A stretch of 13,105 bases of DNA from Candidatus Moraniibacteriota bacterium (GCA_023229615.1 JALNYX010000026.1:1-13105); one strand, 5' to 3'. Positions 1 through 5,950 are shown, counted from the first letter of the stretch. Notes: generated by a model not told the origin, from the letters alone. Numbers and translations are program-made.

Positions 1-2
1 AA

Positions 3-86
3 ATCATCAAACAAGAACAAAAAAAACTAGCTGAGGCAAAAACAAAAATTTCTGAATTAGAAAAATATCTGGACAACCTAAAATAA
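3..86 (+). CDS. C-terminal fragment, probably valine--tRNA ligase
   Basis: Only the last 27 codons and a TAA stop lie in the window; the gene begins to the left. The visible peptide is highly charged and helical, with a heptad-like pattern (EQKKLAEAKTKISELEKYL), so it is a coiled coil. Bacterial valyl-tRNA synthetases end in a coiled-coil arm of this composition that contacts the tRNA, finishing with a KLAE...KI..LE..L..L pattern very like this one; that is the basis for the suggestion. Any other protein with a terminal coiled coil could look the same, so the product name is tentative, while the reading frame and stop are clear. Confidence 0.5.
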   Translation: MIKQEQKKLAEAKTKISELEKYLDNLK

Positions 87-122
87 ATAAAAAATTGCGT
101 GCTTAAATAGAAATATACTGCC

Positions 123-151
123 TTTCCAAAAAAATAATGATTTTTTGGAAA
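123..151 (+). repeat. Perfect inverted repeat enclosing a start codon
   Basis: An 11-base arm (123-133, TTTCCAAAAAA) is followed by a 7-base loop and its exact reverse complement (141-151). The ATG at 137 of the downstream protease-like gene lies in the loop. A TATACT -10-like hexamer sits just upstream at 114-119, with no good -35 box at normal spacing, so a transcript could start almost at the hairpin. No T-run follows the right arm, which argues against a simple terminator on this strand. Function unknown. Confidence 0.5.
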
Positions 152-769
152 AGTGCCTGGGAATTATTCGAACACATAAGCCATAAAAAAATGCAAAAAA
201 TAATTCAATCTTTTTTTTGGGGAATTTTTGCGGCCGCTTTGGCGCTGGTTTTGGAAATGATTGTGCGAATAATTCTTGAAATATTATCCATCGAAAAAAG
301 CATTGTTTTCTCTCCATTTGAAAAATTTTCTCTTTTTATTATTCTTTTTGTCGCCATCGAAGAGGCAACGAAGTTCCTCATCGTTTCCAAAAAAATAGAA
401 TACTACTCTTTCGGAAAATTAACTATTATCCATTCCCTCATTGCCGGAATTGGATTTTCCGCTTTGGAATTTTTTCTTATATGGCAGAAAATAACTACAA
501 CAATTTCAGCTCATCTCTCTCTTTCTATTATGATACAAATAACCTTACTTCACATAACCACCTTTGGAATTATCGCCTACTACCTCGCTCAAAAAAAAAG
601 ATACACCATCAAACCTCTTATTTTTACCATCACAATTCACTCATTATATAACTTTCTCATCTTAAATTCGGAAAAAGTCTTTCCGTTGTATCTGTTTTCA
701 TTTTTTGCAGTTCTTGTGCTGATTACAGCCTGGAATTTATCCACAATAAAAAGTAAACTTGCATCATAG
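137..769 (+). CDS. PrsW-family intramembrane protease homologue
   Basis: A 210-residue polytopic membrane protein with about six hydrophobic segments. It carries the motif set of the PrsW glutamic protease family (related to the CPBP/CAAX-protease superfamily): EE at 75-76 with K79 (EEATK), F107-x3-E111 in the next helix, H139 in another, and H168-x3-N172 near the C terminus. Known PrsW cleaves an anti-sigma factor in the membrane in Bacillus; the substrate here is unknown, and no sigma or anti-sigma pair is visible nearby. The ATG at 137 lies in a hairpin loop and has no Shine-Dalgarno site. An in-frame ATG at 191 (residue 19) begins just before the first hydrophobic segment and is a credible alternative start. 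The gene follows the upstream fragment by 50 bases. Its stop codon overlaps the likely promoter of the next gene. Family assignment is fairly firm; activity is inferred. Confidence 0.78.
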   Translation: MIFWKSAWELFEHISHKKMQKIIQSFFWGIFAAALALVLEMIVRIILEILSIEKSIVFSPFEKFSLFIILFVAIEEATKFLIVSKKIEYYSFGKLTIIHSLIAGIGFSALEFFLIWQKITTTISAHLSLSIMIQITLLHITTFGIIAYYLAQKKRYTIKPLIFTITIHSLYNFLILNSEKVFPLYLFSFFAVLVLITAWNLSTIKSKLAS

Positions 770-787
770 GTTTTTTCAAATTATAAT
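759..787 (+). promoter_or_regulatory. Sigma70-type promoter for hsp20
   Basis: A perfect -10 box TATAAT (782-787) is preceded at exactly 17 bases by TTGCAT (759-764), a partial -35 match starting TTG. The -35 box overlaps the end of the preceding gene (stop 767-769). Transcription should start near 794, leaving a leader of about 50 bases before the ATG at 847. No CIRCE or other heat-shock operator is visible. Confidence 0.55.
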
Positions 788-846
788 GTAAAGGAGATGG
801 TTTGCAATAAAAATAACTTCAATTTAACAACCAACATAAAAAACAT

Positions 847-1386
847 ATGACTAAAGAAAAAAAATCATTTTTAGAAAGATTAACCGGATCAAAAAGAATA
901 GAGAATGAAAATGAAAGAATGGACACAATGAACGTTTTCACCGAAGAGGAAGAAACGGAAATCACAATGCCCCACAATAATCCCTTTCGTCCAGCTATCC
1001 GCCAGGAAGAGGAAAAATGGGCAACCGCCGAAGAAGACGAAGGAAATAATGACGGAGAAGGACAACTTACAATTGATGTTTACCAGACTGATTCTGACAT
1101 CGTGATAAAATCCACTATCGCCGGAGTAAAACCGGAAGACCTAGAAGTTTCTATCAATAACGATATGGTCACCATCAAAGGAGAAAGAAAAACTGAAGAA
1201 GAAATTACCGAAGAAAATTATTACTATCAAGAATGTTATTGGGGTTCGTTTTCCCGATCCGTTGTCCTGCCGGTTGATGTTTTGTCTGACAAATCAGAAG
1301 CTTCTTTGAAAAATGGAATTTTAACTATCAAACTTCCGAAAGCAGCCACCAACCAAATAAAGAAAATCCAAGTCCGTGGGTTCTAA
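847..1386 (+). CDS. hsp20: Hsp20/alpha-crystallin small heat-shock protein
   Basis: An ATP-independent holdase chaperone of 179 residues. The alpha-crystallin domain spans about 72-165: a TIDVYQTDSDIVIKSTIAGV start, the KPEDLEVSI..D.VTIKGER strand pair, a Tyr-rich loop (124-127), the SFSRSVVLP stretch, and the diagnostic A-x-x-x-NGILTIKLPK end. A C-terminal IQV (174-176) matches the I-x-I/V motif that links dimers into oligomers. The N-terminal arm of about 70 residues is longer and more acidic than usual (EEEETE, EEDEGNNDGE). The first in-frame ATG after the stop at 808-810 is at 847, so the start is well fixed, but no Shine-Dalgarno site is close to it; an AAGGAG lies 50 bases upstream. It is a single-gene unit with its own promoter and terminator. 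Confidence 0.95.
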   Translation: MTKEKKSFLERLTGSKRIENENERMDTMNVFTEEEETEITMPHNNPFRPAIRQEEEKWATAEEDEGNNDGEGQLTIDVYQTDSDIVIKSTIAGVKPEDLEVSINNDMVTIKGERKTEEEITEENYYYQECYWGSFSRSVVLPVDVLSDKSEASLKNGILTIKLPKAATNQIKKIQVRGF

Positions 1387-1407
1387 AGAAACCTCACGCG
1401 CTAATCA

Positions 1408-1440
1408 AAAAATGCCATCCGAAATGATGGCATTTTTCTT
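1408..1440 (+). terminator. Intrinsic terminator after hsp20
   Basis: A 10-bp stem (AAATGCCATC at 1410-1419 pairing with GATGGCATTT at 1426-1435) with a 6-base loop is followed by a T-rich tail, 24 bases after the hsp20 stop. An A-run precedes the stem, so it may work weakly in the other direction, but no gene converges here. Confidence 0.9.
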
Positions 1441-1467
1441 GTTAAAAAATGATTTTTAACTTATTCT
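1439..1467 (+). promoter_or_regulatory. Candidate promoter with palindrome in its spacer, upstream of the vanW-like gene
   Basis: TTGTTA (1439-1444) and TATTCT (1462-1467), 17 bases apart, each match four of six consensus positions. The predicted transcription start (about 1474) coincides with the ATG at 1475, so the message could be leaderless. A perfect inverted repeat (GTTAAAAA 1441-1448, TTTTTAAC 1453-1460, 4-base loop) fills most of the spacer and could be an operator. It also directly follows the hsp20 terminator, so it may be only a local AT palindrome. Confidence 0.4.
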
Positions 1468-1474
1468 ATATAGT

Positions 1475-2731
1475 ATGAACAAACTCTTGAAAATCTGTAT
1501 TTTTATCCTTCTCTTTAACACTCCTTTGTGCGGAGTTTTAGCAAACACAGAAACGGAAAAAATCATTTTGAAAATAAACAACACTGAGGAAGAACTGTCT
1601 CGCAACGAATTCTCTCAACTGGTAAAAATATCTACTGATTTGATAAATGAACAAGACTATCAATCAGAAATTGAAAATATAAATTTTTGTCATTCAGAAG
1701 ACTTTTTTTGCTTTTTTTCCCAAGATGCTCGCCAAAAATATACCACCAAGAAAACAAGCTCCCAATCTGCAGACCGAGAAAAAATTGAATCTTTCTTAGC
1801 CACTCTTGCCCAAAAAACAGACGAAAACCCGATAAATGCAAAGTTAAAAATTGAAGACGGAAAAGCAATTGCTTTCGAACTCAGTAAAAATGGGTTCAAG
1901 CTCGACATCCCAAAAAGCATCCAAATACTCTCCGCTCAGTTATCCAATAAAAATATTCCCGCAATTATATCTCTGCCCTCCAATGAAATAGAGCCGAAAA
2001 TAAAAGAGGATGAAATATCAAATCTGGGAATAAACAAACTTATCGGGGAAGGAAAATCAAATTTTCGAGGATCTCCTAATAATAGAATTCATAACATCAA
2101 AGTTGCCACGAATCAATTTGACGGAATAATAATCGCTCCCGGAGAAGAATTTTCTTTTGTTACCACATTAGGAGAAGTTGACGGAGAACATGGATATCTT
2201 CCAGAGCTGGTAATAAAAAATGACAAAACAGAACCGGAATTTGGAGGCGGAATTTGCCAAGTTTCTACTACCGCTTTTCGCGCTGCTATTTACAGCGGAT
2301 TAGAAATAACCGCGCGCCGCAACCACGCTTATCCGGTTTCTTATTACAATCCGCAAGGGATGGATTCAACTATCTATATTCCCCGCCCTGATTTGCGTTT
2401 TATCAACAACACTCCAGGAAACATTTTAATTCAAGCAAAAATTGAAGGAACCGAATTAACCTTTCAATTCTATGGAACCGATGACAAGAGAATTATTGAG
2501 ATAGATGGACCGCATATCACCGAAAAAAATCCAGACGGATCATTAAAAGCCTATTTCACCCAAAAAGTTACCACAGCTGAAGGAAAAACTCTTTTGGATG
2601 AAATTTTTCGCAGTAGTTATGAATCTCCTGACAAATACCCTCATCCCGGACAAGAAACGAAATTCACCAAGAAACCAGACGATTGGTCAAAAAAACAATG
2701 GGATGATTATAAAAAAGCAAACGGGCTCTAG
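1475..2731 (+). CDS. Secreted VanW-family protein with peptidoglycan-binding-like domain
   Basis: A 418-residue exported protein. Residues 1-23 form a signal peptide (MNKLLK, then a hydrophobic core ending near LANTE). A Cys at 19 is not in a convincing lipobox. Residues about 100-185 look like the PG_binding_4 domain usually found before VanW domains in YoaR-like proteins. The VanW domain covers about 189-333, with the typical FxGSPxNRIHNI, APGEEFSF, hallmark FGGGICQVSTTAFRAA (256-271) and RRNHAYPVSYY-P-GMDST elements. The biochemical role of VanW is not established; it was named from vancomycin-resistance clusters, but no van genes lie here, so resistance should not be inferred. The tail (about 340-418) is polar and rich in lysine. 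The ATG at 1475 has no Shine-Dalgarno site. The gene stands alone between the hsp20 terminator and the tRNA promoter. Confidence 0.92.
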   Translation: MNKLLKICIFILLFNTPLCGVLANTETEKIILKINNTEEELSRNEFSQLVKISTDLINEQDYQSEIENINFCHSEDFFCFFSQDARQKYTTKKTSSQSADREKIESFLATLAQKTDENPINAKLKIEDGKAIAFELSKNGFKLDIPKSIQILSAQLSNKNIPAIISLPSNEIEPKIKEDEISNLGINKLIGEGKSNFRGSPNNRIHNIKVATNQFDGIIIAPGEEFSFVTTLGEVDGEHGYLPELVIKNDKTEPEFGGGICQVSTTAFRAAIYSGLEITARRNHAYPVSYYNPQGMDSTIYIPRPDLRFINNTPGNILIQAKIEGTELTFQFYGTDDKRIIEIDGPHITEKNPDGSLKAYFTQKVTTAEGKTLLDEIFRSSYESPDKYPHPGQETKFTKKPDDWSKKQWDDYKKANGL

Positions 2732-2738
2732 ATTTTAA

Positions 2739-2767
2739 TTGACTAATTGCCTTGTTTTTGCTAACAT
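2739..2767 (+). promoter_or_regulatory. Extended -10 promoter of the tRNA cluster
   Basis: TTGACT (2739-2744, five of six) is followed by a 17-base spacer and TAACAT (2762-2767, four of six). A TGC immediately before the -10 supplies the extended -10 TGn motif (2759-2761). Transcription should start near 2774, about 40 bases before the first tRNA, as expected for a processed stable-RNA operon. Confidence 0.65.
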
Positions 2768-2812
2768 CTTTAGTGTTGTATTAAATGAAAAATAATTAAA
2801 AAATAAAGATAT

Positions 2813-2885
2813 GCGTCGTTAGCTCAGTCGGTAGAGCAGTGGCCTCTTAAGCCAACGGTCGAGGGTTCGATTCCCCCACGACGCA
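2813..2885 (+). tRNA. tRNA-Lys (anticodon CTT)
   Basis: The cloverleaf folds by hand. The acceptor GCGTCGT/ACGACGC has all seven pairs, the D-stem is GCTC/GAGC, and the seven-base anticodon loop CTCTTAA gives CTT at 2846-2848, reading AAG. The variable loop is five bases and the T-loop is TTCGATT. Two imperfections: G-A at the top of the anticodon stem (2839/2855) and A-C in the T-stem (2862/2876). The discriminator is A2885. CCA is not encoded, so a CCA-adding enzyme is needed. Confidence 0.96.
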
Positions 2886-2890
2886 CAGAT

Positions 2891-2962
2891 GCCCTCGTAG
2901 TTCAATGGATAGAACACCAGCCTTCTAAGCTGGTTATCTAGGTTCGATTCCTGGCGAGGGTA
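2891..2962 (+). tRNA. tRNA-Arg (anticodon TCT)
   Basis: Acceptor GCCCTCG pairs with CGAGGGT, leaving a G-U at position 1-72. The D-stem is GTTC/GAAC and the anticodon stem CCAGC/GCTGG is fully paired, with loop CTTCTAA giving TCT at 2924-2926 (reads AGA, and AGG by wobble). The T-loop is TTCGATT and the discriminator A2962. CCA is not encoded. It follows tRNA-Lys by five bases, so both share one transcript. Confidence 0.96.
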
Positions 2963-2966
2963 CAAT

Positions 2967-3036
2967 ATATCAGATGGCGGGTATAGTTTCCTCCAAAGGC
3001 GGACAAGCAATAATAAAACAAGGTTGAGGTAGAACA
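2967..3036 (+). pseudogene. Broken 5' fragment of tRNA-His, split by an insertion
   Basis: Bases 2967-2988 match 3051-3072 exactly: 22 bases covering ten of leader plus the first 12-13 nucleotides of the intact tRNA-His. The likeness then stops for about 39 bases (2989-3027), which hold a CCTCCAAAGGCGGAC stretch, and resumes with GGTAGAACA (3028-3036), the same nine bases found at 3077-3085 in the D-loop and D-stem of the intact gene. No anticodon or T arm follows, so this cannot be a tRNA. It looks like a partial duplicate interrupted in the D-loop. The left match is certain; the right nine-base match is supportive only. Confidence 0.6.
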
Positions 3037-3059
3037 ATTTGAAATTTAAAATATCAGAT

Positions 3060-3131
3060 GGCGGGTATAGTTCAATGGTAGAACACTGGTTTGTGGTACC
3101 AGGTACGAGGGTCCGATTCCCTCTACTCGCC
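3060..3131 (+). tRNA. tRNA-His (anticodon GTG)
   Basis: Acceptor GCGGGTA (3061-3067) pairs with TACTCGC (3124-3130), with one G-U. The extra G at 3060 pairs with discriminator C3131, giving the G-1:C73 pair that marks histidine tRNA. D-stem GTTC/GAAC and anticodon stem CTGGT/ACCAG are perfect, and the loop TTGTGGT gives GTG at 3093-3095. The T-stem GAGGG/CCCTC is intact, but the T-loop reads TCCGATT, with C rather than T at position 55. CCA is not encoded (CAA follows). Confidence 0.96.
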
Positions 3132-3140
3132 CAAAAAAAC

Positions 3141-3212
3141 GCCCCTGTAGTGAAATGGATATCACGCTTGGCTTCGGACCAAGAATTCCAGGTTCGAGTC
3201 CTGGCAAGGGCA
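3141..3212 (+). tRNA. tRNA-Arg (anticodon TCG)
   Basis: Acceptor GCCCCTG faces CAAGGGC, with one C-A mismatch at 5-68 (3145/3207). D-stem GTGA/TCAC and anticodon stem CTTGG/CCAAG are perfect, and the loop CTTCGGA gives TCG at 3174-3176 for CGA and, by wobble, other CGN codons. T-stem CCAGG/CCTGG and T-loop TTCGAGT are canonical. Discriminator A3212; CCA is not encoded. Last tRNA of the cluster. Confidence 0.95.
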
Positions 3213-3223
3213 CAATATACAAA

Positions 3224-3254
3224 AGAACTTCACACCAAGTGAAGTTTTTTTATT
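3224..3254 (+). terminator. Intrinsic terminator of the tRNA cluster, possibly bidirectional
   Basis: An 8-bp stem (AACTTCAC 3226-3233 with GTGAAGTT 3239-3246) and a 5-base loop precede a seven-T run (3245-3251). It lies 14 bases left of the stop of the last pilus-operon gene on the opposite strand. There the same stem is followed by CTTTTGT, a weaker U tract, so it may also end the pilus operon. Confidence 0.85.
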
Positions 3255-3267
3255 ACTCATTTTTTTC

Positions 3268-3612
3268 TTATTGACTTTTTTCCTCAGGTGCCGAATCATG
3301 AATAAAAATATCATTAAAAATCATCCATTCTTTGCTGTATTCCTCATCTCTTCTTTTCATTTCACTAACAACTTCCATAAATTTATCTTCTTTGAGTTGA
3401 ACGTTTTTTTGCTGAGAAGCAATGTAATTAGCTTTCTGATTTTCATCCCAACCGGAATCATACAATGATTGATACATAATAAAAGCGCCGTAAGCCGAAA
3501 GAGTAGCAAAAAAAATAACAAAAATTAAATTATCATATTTCATCCATATCGAAAAAATCTTGCCAATCTTATTTTTTATATCAATTTTTTTAGTTTGTTC
3601 CAAGATGTTCAT
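3268..3612 (-). CDS. Small single-pass membrane protein, last gene of the pilus operon
   Basis: 114 residues, not recognised. A charged N terminus (Lys-rich, 1-25) precedes one transmembrane segment (about 28-48) and a charged, probably helical C-terminal part (55-98; EKEDKFMEVV-like heptads with KRRDEEYSKEW) ending in an acidic tail. The topology is most likely N-in with the helix outside. It starts 14 bases after the pilO stop and ends the operon, so it is almost surely co-transcribed with pilMNO. By topology it resembles PilN and PilO, and it may be an accessory of that inner-membrane complex, but it has no PilP lipoprotein signature and no family motif that I can name. ATG start; no clear Shine-Dalgarno site. 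Confidence 0.75.
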   Translation of the reverse strand: MNILEQTKKIDIKNKIGKIFSIWMKYDNLIFVIFFATLSAYGAFIMYQSLYDSGWDENQKANYIASQQKNVQLKEDKFMEVVSEMKRRDEEYSKEWMIFNDIFIHDSAPEEKSQ

Positions 3613-3626
3613 ATTTTTTTATTTTT

Positions 3627-4301
3627 CTAATTCTCATAAAACAATAACTCCAAATTTGAAAATATAATTCTTTCCCCTTGATCATTTGTTATTTTTTTTA
3701 CCTCTGATTTATTCTCACTGGATTCTCCTCCGACAAACGGATTAATTCGAGAATTGATTTGTGATATATTAGCCGGTTCTTCTGTTGTTATCTGAATCGA
3801 AAAAATATCCGCATAATAATCAAAATTTTCCACCTTATTCACAAAATTAACCAGATTTCGATAACTTCCAGTCAATCTTATTCGCACGGTAATATAATTT
3901 TCCAATGCCGGTTGTAATATTTTATCACTCTTGGACTTTTCAGTTTTTTTTACAGAAACATCATTCTTTTTGTCATCAATTTCAATTGCAATCTCATTAT
4001 CGGTTTCTTCTGCCATTTTTTCGATTTTTTCTATAACCTCAACGATTTTATCCGGGGAAAAAAGCACTCCGACATTTCCTTTATTTTCATCAATTAATGC
4101 GTACTGCTGCCTCATTTTTTCAATCTCAGCAATTTTCTTTTCTCTAGCATCATGATTAGCAATAACTTTCTGAGTTTCATTGATCTGAAGATCAATTTCT
4201 TTCATCTGAGGGATTATCAAAAAAAACACAAACCCCACCATAATCAAAGGTAGTCCGATAATAAACACATTCTGCTTCTGTTTTTTCCAAAATTTCTTCA
4301 T
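3627..4301 (-). CDS. pilO: Type IV pilus assembly protein PilO
   Basis: 224 residues from the ATG at 4301: a short basic cytoplasmic tail, one transmembrane helix (about 11-30), a coiled-coil stretch (31-70), then an alpha/beta ferredoxin-like region. The part LENYITVRIRLTGSYRNLVNFVNKVENFDYY (133-163) is the typical PilO core strand-helix. PilO pairs with PilN on the outer face of the membrane and links PilM to the pilus machine. Starting at the TTG at 4334 would add 11 residues and overlap pilN; the ATG at 4301 is one base past the pilN stop and puts the helix at a normal distance from the N terminus, so I prefer it. An inserted polar segment (about 108-130, Lys/Asp/Ser-rich) and another near 192-208 lengthen it compared with compact PilO proteins. 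Stop is TAG. Confidence 0.88.
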   Translation of the reverse strand: MKKFWKKQKQNVFIIGLPLIMVGFVFFLIIPQMKEIDLQINETQKVIANHDAREKKIAEIEKMRQQYALIDENKGNVGVLFSPDKIVEVIEKIEKMAEETDNEIAIEIDDKKNDVSVKKTEKSKSDKILQPALENYITVRIRLTGSYRNLVNFVNKVENFDYYADIFSIQITTEEPANISQINSRINPFVGGESSENKSEVKKITNDQGERIIFSNLELLFYEN

Positions 4302-4302
4302 T

Positions 4303-4860
4303 TTATTTTTTTGTCTTAATGCATCCTTCTTCAATTTTCAACTCCGCTTCAAAATCAATATTTTTTTTCGCTACAATATCCGAAAGTGGAATTTCTATTC
4401 CGGAAAAACATTGCGAATTTTCAACTTGACTCTTAAATTTCAAGAGTGAATCTCGATCACTCGCTACACCGGTAATACTGAAATTAATATCATCAGAAAC
4501 AACACCCTTCAATTTGATATCATCAGTAATACTATTTTCCAATCTTTCCAAAACATTCGTCCAATCAAAATGATTCTTTTGTACTGTATAAAAGGTTAAT
4601 ATCTTAGAATTTTCGTCTTCAAAAATCTTCTCATATTTCCCAATTTCTTGATATTCACTATGAGACAATTCCATTTCATATTCCCTTTCGAGTGATTTTT
4701 TTTGCAAATTCAATATAAAATTAGTACAAAATAAAATTGTCAAAAAAACAATCACCGAAAAAAAGACTAGCAATTCTTGCCGAATAACCAACCAAGAAAT
4801 TTTTTTCCTTTTTAGATCTTTTTTTCTTTCCTCCGGAAGGAGATTTAAATAAATATTCAT
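4303..4860 (-). CDS. pilN: Type IV pilus assembly protein PilN
   Basis: 185 residues. The N-terminal NLLPEE motif (6-11) matches the conserved cytoplasmic peptide of PilN (INLLP type) that docks into the groove of PilM. A basic stretch, a transmembrane helix (about 30-50), a coiled coil (51-85) and a compact alpha/beta domain (about 100-180) follow, the usual PilN layout and size. It sits between pilM (four bases upstream) and pilO (one base downstream), so the three are translationally close. Three cysteines (45, 151, 180) are not a recognised motif. The AGGAG-like string near its start lies inside the coding sequence and is not a ribosome binding site. Confidence 0.9.
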   Translation of the reverse strand: MNIYLNLLPEERKKDLKRKKISWLVIRQELLVFFSVIVFLTILFCTNFILNLQKKSLEREYEMELSHSEYQEIGKYEKIFEDENSKILTFYTVQKNHFDWTNVLERLENSITDDIKLKGVVSDDINFSITGVASDRDSLLKFKSQVENSQCFSGIEIPLSDIVAKKNIDFEAELKIEEGCIKTKK

Positions 4861-4864
4861 TTTC

Positions 4865-5950
4865 TTAATAAGAAATATAATTCATAAGAGCCAAACCGAT
4901 TGCAGTAGTATAATGAACCGACTCTTCTTTGTTCATTATCGGAATTTTATTTTTCAAATCCGCTGTAATCCAAGGGCTTCCAATTTTCACTTCTTTGCCC
5001 AGTCTTTTTGATAAATACGGCACCAATCCTCGTGTATTAGCTCCGCCCCCACAAATAATCACCTGGTTTACGGTTTTCGAATACCTCAATCCGGCAAGAT
5101 AAAAATCAAAAGATTTTTCAATTTCCGAAATCAAATTTTCAATTACCGGCTTAACTGCCAAAAATATCGCATCTTCTTTAACAAAAGATCCAATTCCTTT
5201 AGCAATTTTTATTTTTTCCGCTTCATCAAAAGAAATATTCAAATTTTTAGCAATAACTCCGGAAAGCGACTGCCCGGAAACAGGATTACTTGAGGTAAAA
5301 CAAGGAATTCCATTGTGCGCAATTGAAATACTCGTTCTTCTATCACCCAAATCAACAGCCAAAATAGTATTCTTCTGTTCCTCTTTTCTCAAAAGACTGC
5401 GCGATTGAGCCACGGATTCAATTTCTAAACCAATAACTTCCAGCCCTGCCGCTTCTAATACATCAATAAATTGATTTATAGTTTTTCGCGAAACAGCTAC
5501 CACTAAAATACTCATCTTGTTTTCCATATCCGTCCCTAATTTTTCTTCCAATGCCTGCCAATCATAATAAACCTGATCCAGAGCTACAGGAATATTTGCT
5601 TCTATTTCCCATTTTATCGCCTCTCTTACTTCATCAGGATTAATTTTAGGGATATTGATAATCCGTAAAAAAGCTTTCGTTTCAGGAAGTGAACAAATTA
5701 CTTTTTTGGTGTTTATTTTTTTTGGTCCGGATTTTTTTATAGCGCGACGAATTGCATCCACAACCTTTTTTGAATCAATAATTTCTCCATCCGAAACACT
5801 TCCCAATGGAATTCTTTCGCTACCAAAACTGCGTATGCACAAATCTTTTCCTGAATCTTCCATTTGCACAACTTTTACCGACAAATCACTCAAATCCAAA
5901 CCAAAGGCATTATCGGAAAAATCAATAATTTTTTTGTTAAAAAAAGACAT
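4865..5950 (-). CDS. pilM: Type IV pilus assembly protein PilM (actin-like ATPase)
   Basis: 361 residues, full length for PilM. It has the FtsA/actin fold landmarks: phosphate-1 loop FGLDLSDLSVKVVQ (16-29), the PilM-specific IINIPKINPDEVREAIKWEI (97-116) and IP-V-Y--W stretch, phosphate-2 loop AVDLGDRRTSISI (198-210), adenosine-binding IICGGGANTRGL (298-309), and the closing TTAIGLAL helix (348-355). PilM is cytoplasmic, binds ATP and the PilN N-terminal peptide, and couples the PilB motor to the PilNO membrane complex. It starts at an ATG 104 bases after the preceding pilus gene, the largest gap inside this operon apart from the one before pilB. No odd or missing key residue was seen. Confidence 0.96.
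   Translation of the reverse strand: MSFFNKKIIDFSDNAFGLDLSDLSVKVVQMEDSGKDLCIRSFGSERIPLGSVSDGEIIDSKKVVDAIRRAIKKSGPKKINTKKVICSLPETKAFLRIINIPKINPDEVREAIKWEIEANIPVALDQVYYDWQALEEKLGTDMENKMSILVVAVSRKTINQFIDVLEAAGLEVIGLEIESVAQSRSLLRKEEQKNTILAVDLGDRRTSISIAHNGIPCFTSSNPVSGQSLSGVIAKNLNISFDEAEKIKIAKGIGSFVKEDAIFLAVKPVIENLISEIEKSFDFYLAGLRYSKTVNQVIICGGGANTRGLVPYLSKRLGKEVKIGSPWITADLKNKIPIMNKEESVHYTTAIGLALMNYISY

Noticed and set aside
1475..2731. Vancomycin-resistance gene
   Set aside because: The VanW domain occurs widely in proteins unrelated to resistance, and no vanA/H/X or ligase genes are nearby.
2989..3027. An intron interrupting a tRNA-His gene
   Set aside because: No anticodon, variable or T arm follows the second D-arm match, and 39 bases is too short for a group I intron; a broken duplicate fits better.
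2819..3037. Minus-strand open frame of 72 codons across the first two tRNAs
   Set aside because: It is the antisense of tRNA-Lys and tRNA-Arg; the peptide is the well-known false product of translating tRNA genes backward.
2967..3072. CRISPR array seeded by the 22-base direct repeat
   Set aside because: There are only two copies, one lies inside a tRNA gene, and no regular spacers or cas genes are present.
3039..3242. Plus-strand open frame of 67 codons over tRNA-His and tRNA-Arg
   Set aside because: Its peptide is simply the sense translation of the two tRNAs (GYSSMVEH... and ...RVRFP), and both cloverleaves fold fully.
3931..4155. Plus-strand open frames opposite the pilus genes, such as this 74-codon one
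   Set aside because: They are low-complexity Ser/Ile/Phe-rich shadows of the lysine- and glutamate-rich genes on the other strand.
4302..4334. PilO starting at a TTG that overlaps pilN by 32 bases
   Set aside because: An in-frame ATG at 4301, one base past the pilN stop, gives a normal PilO N terminus; the extra 11 residues have no support.
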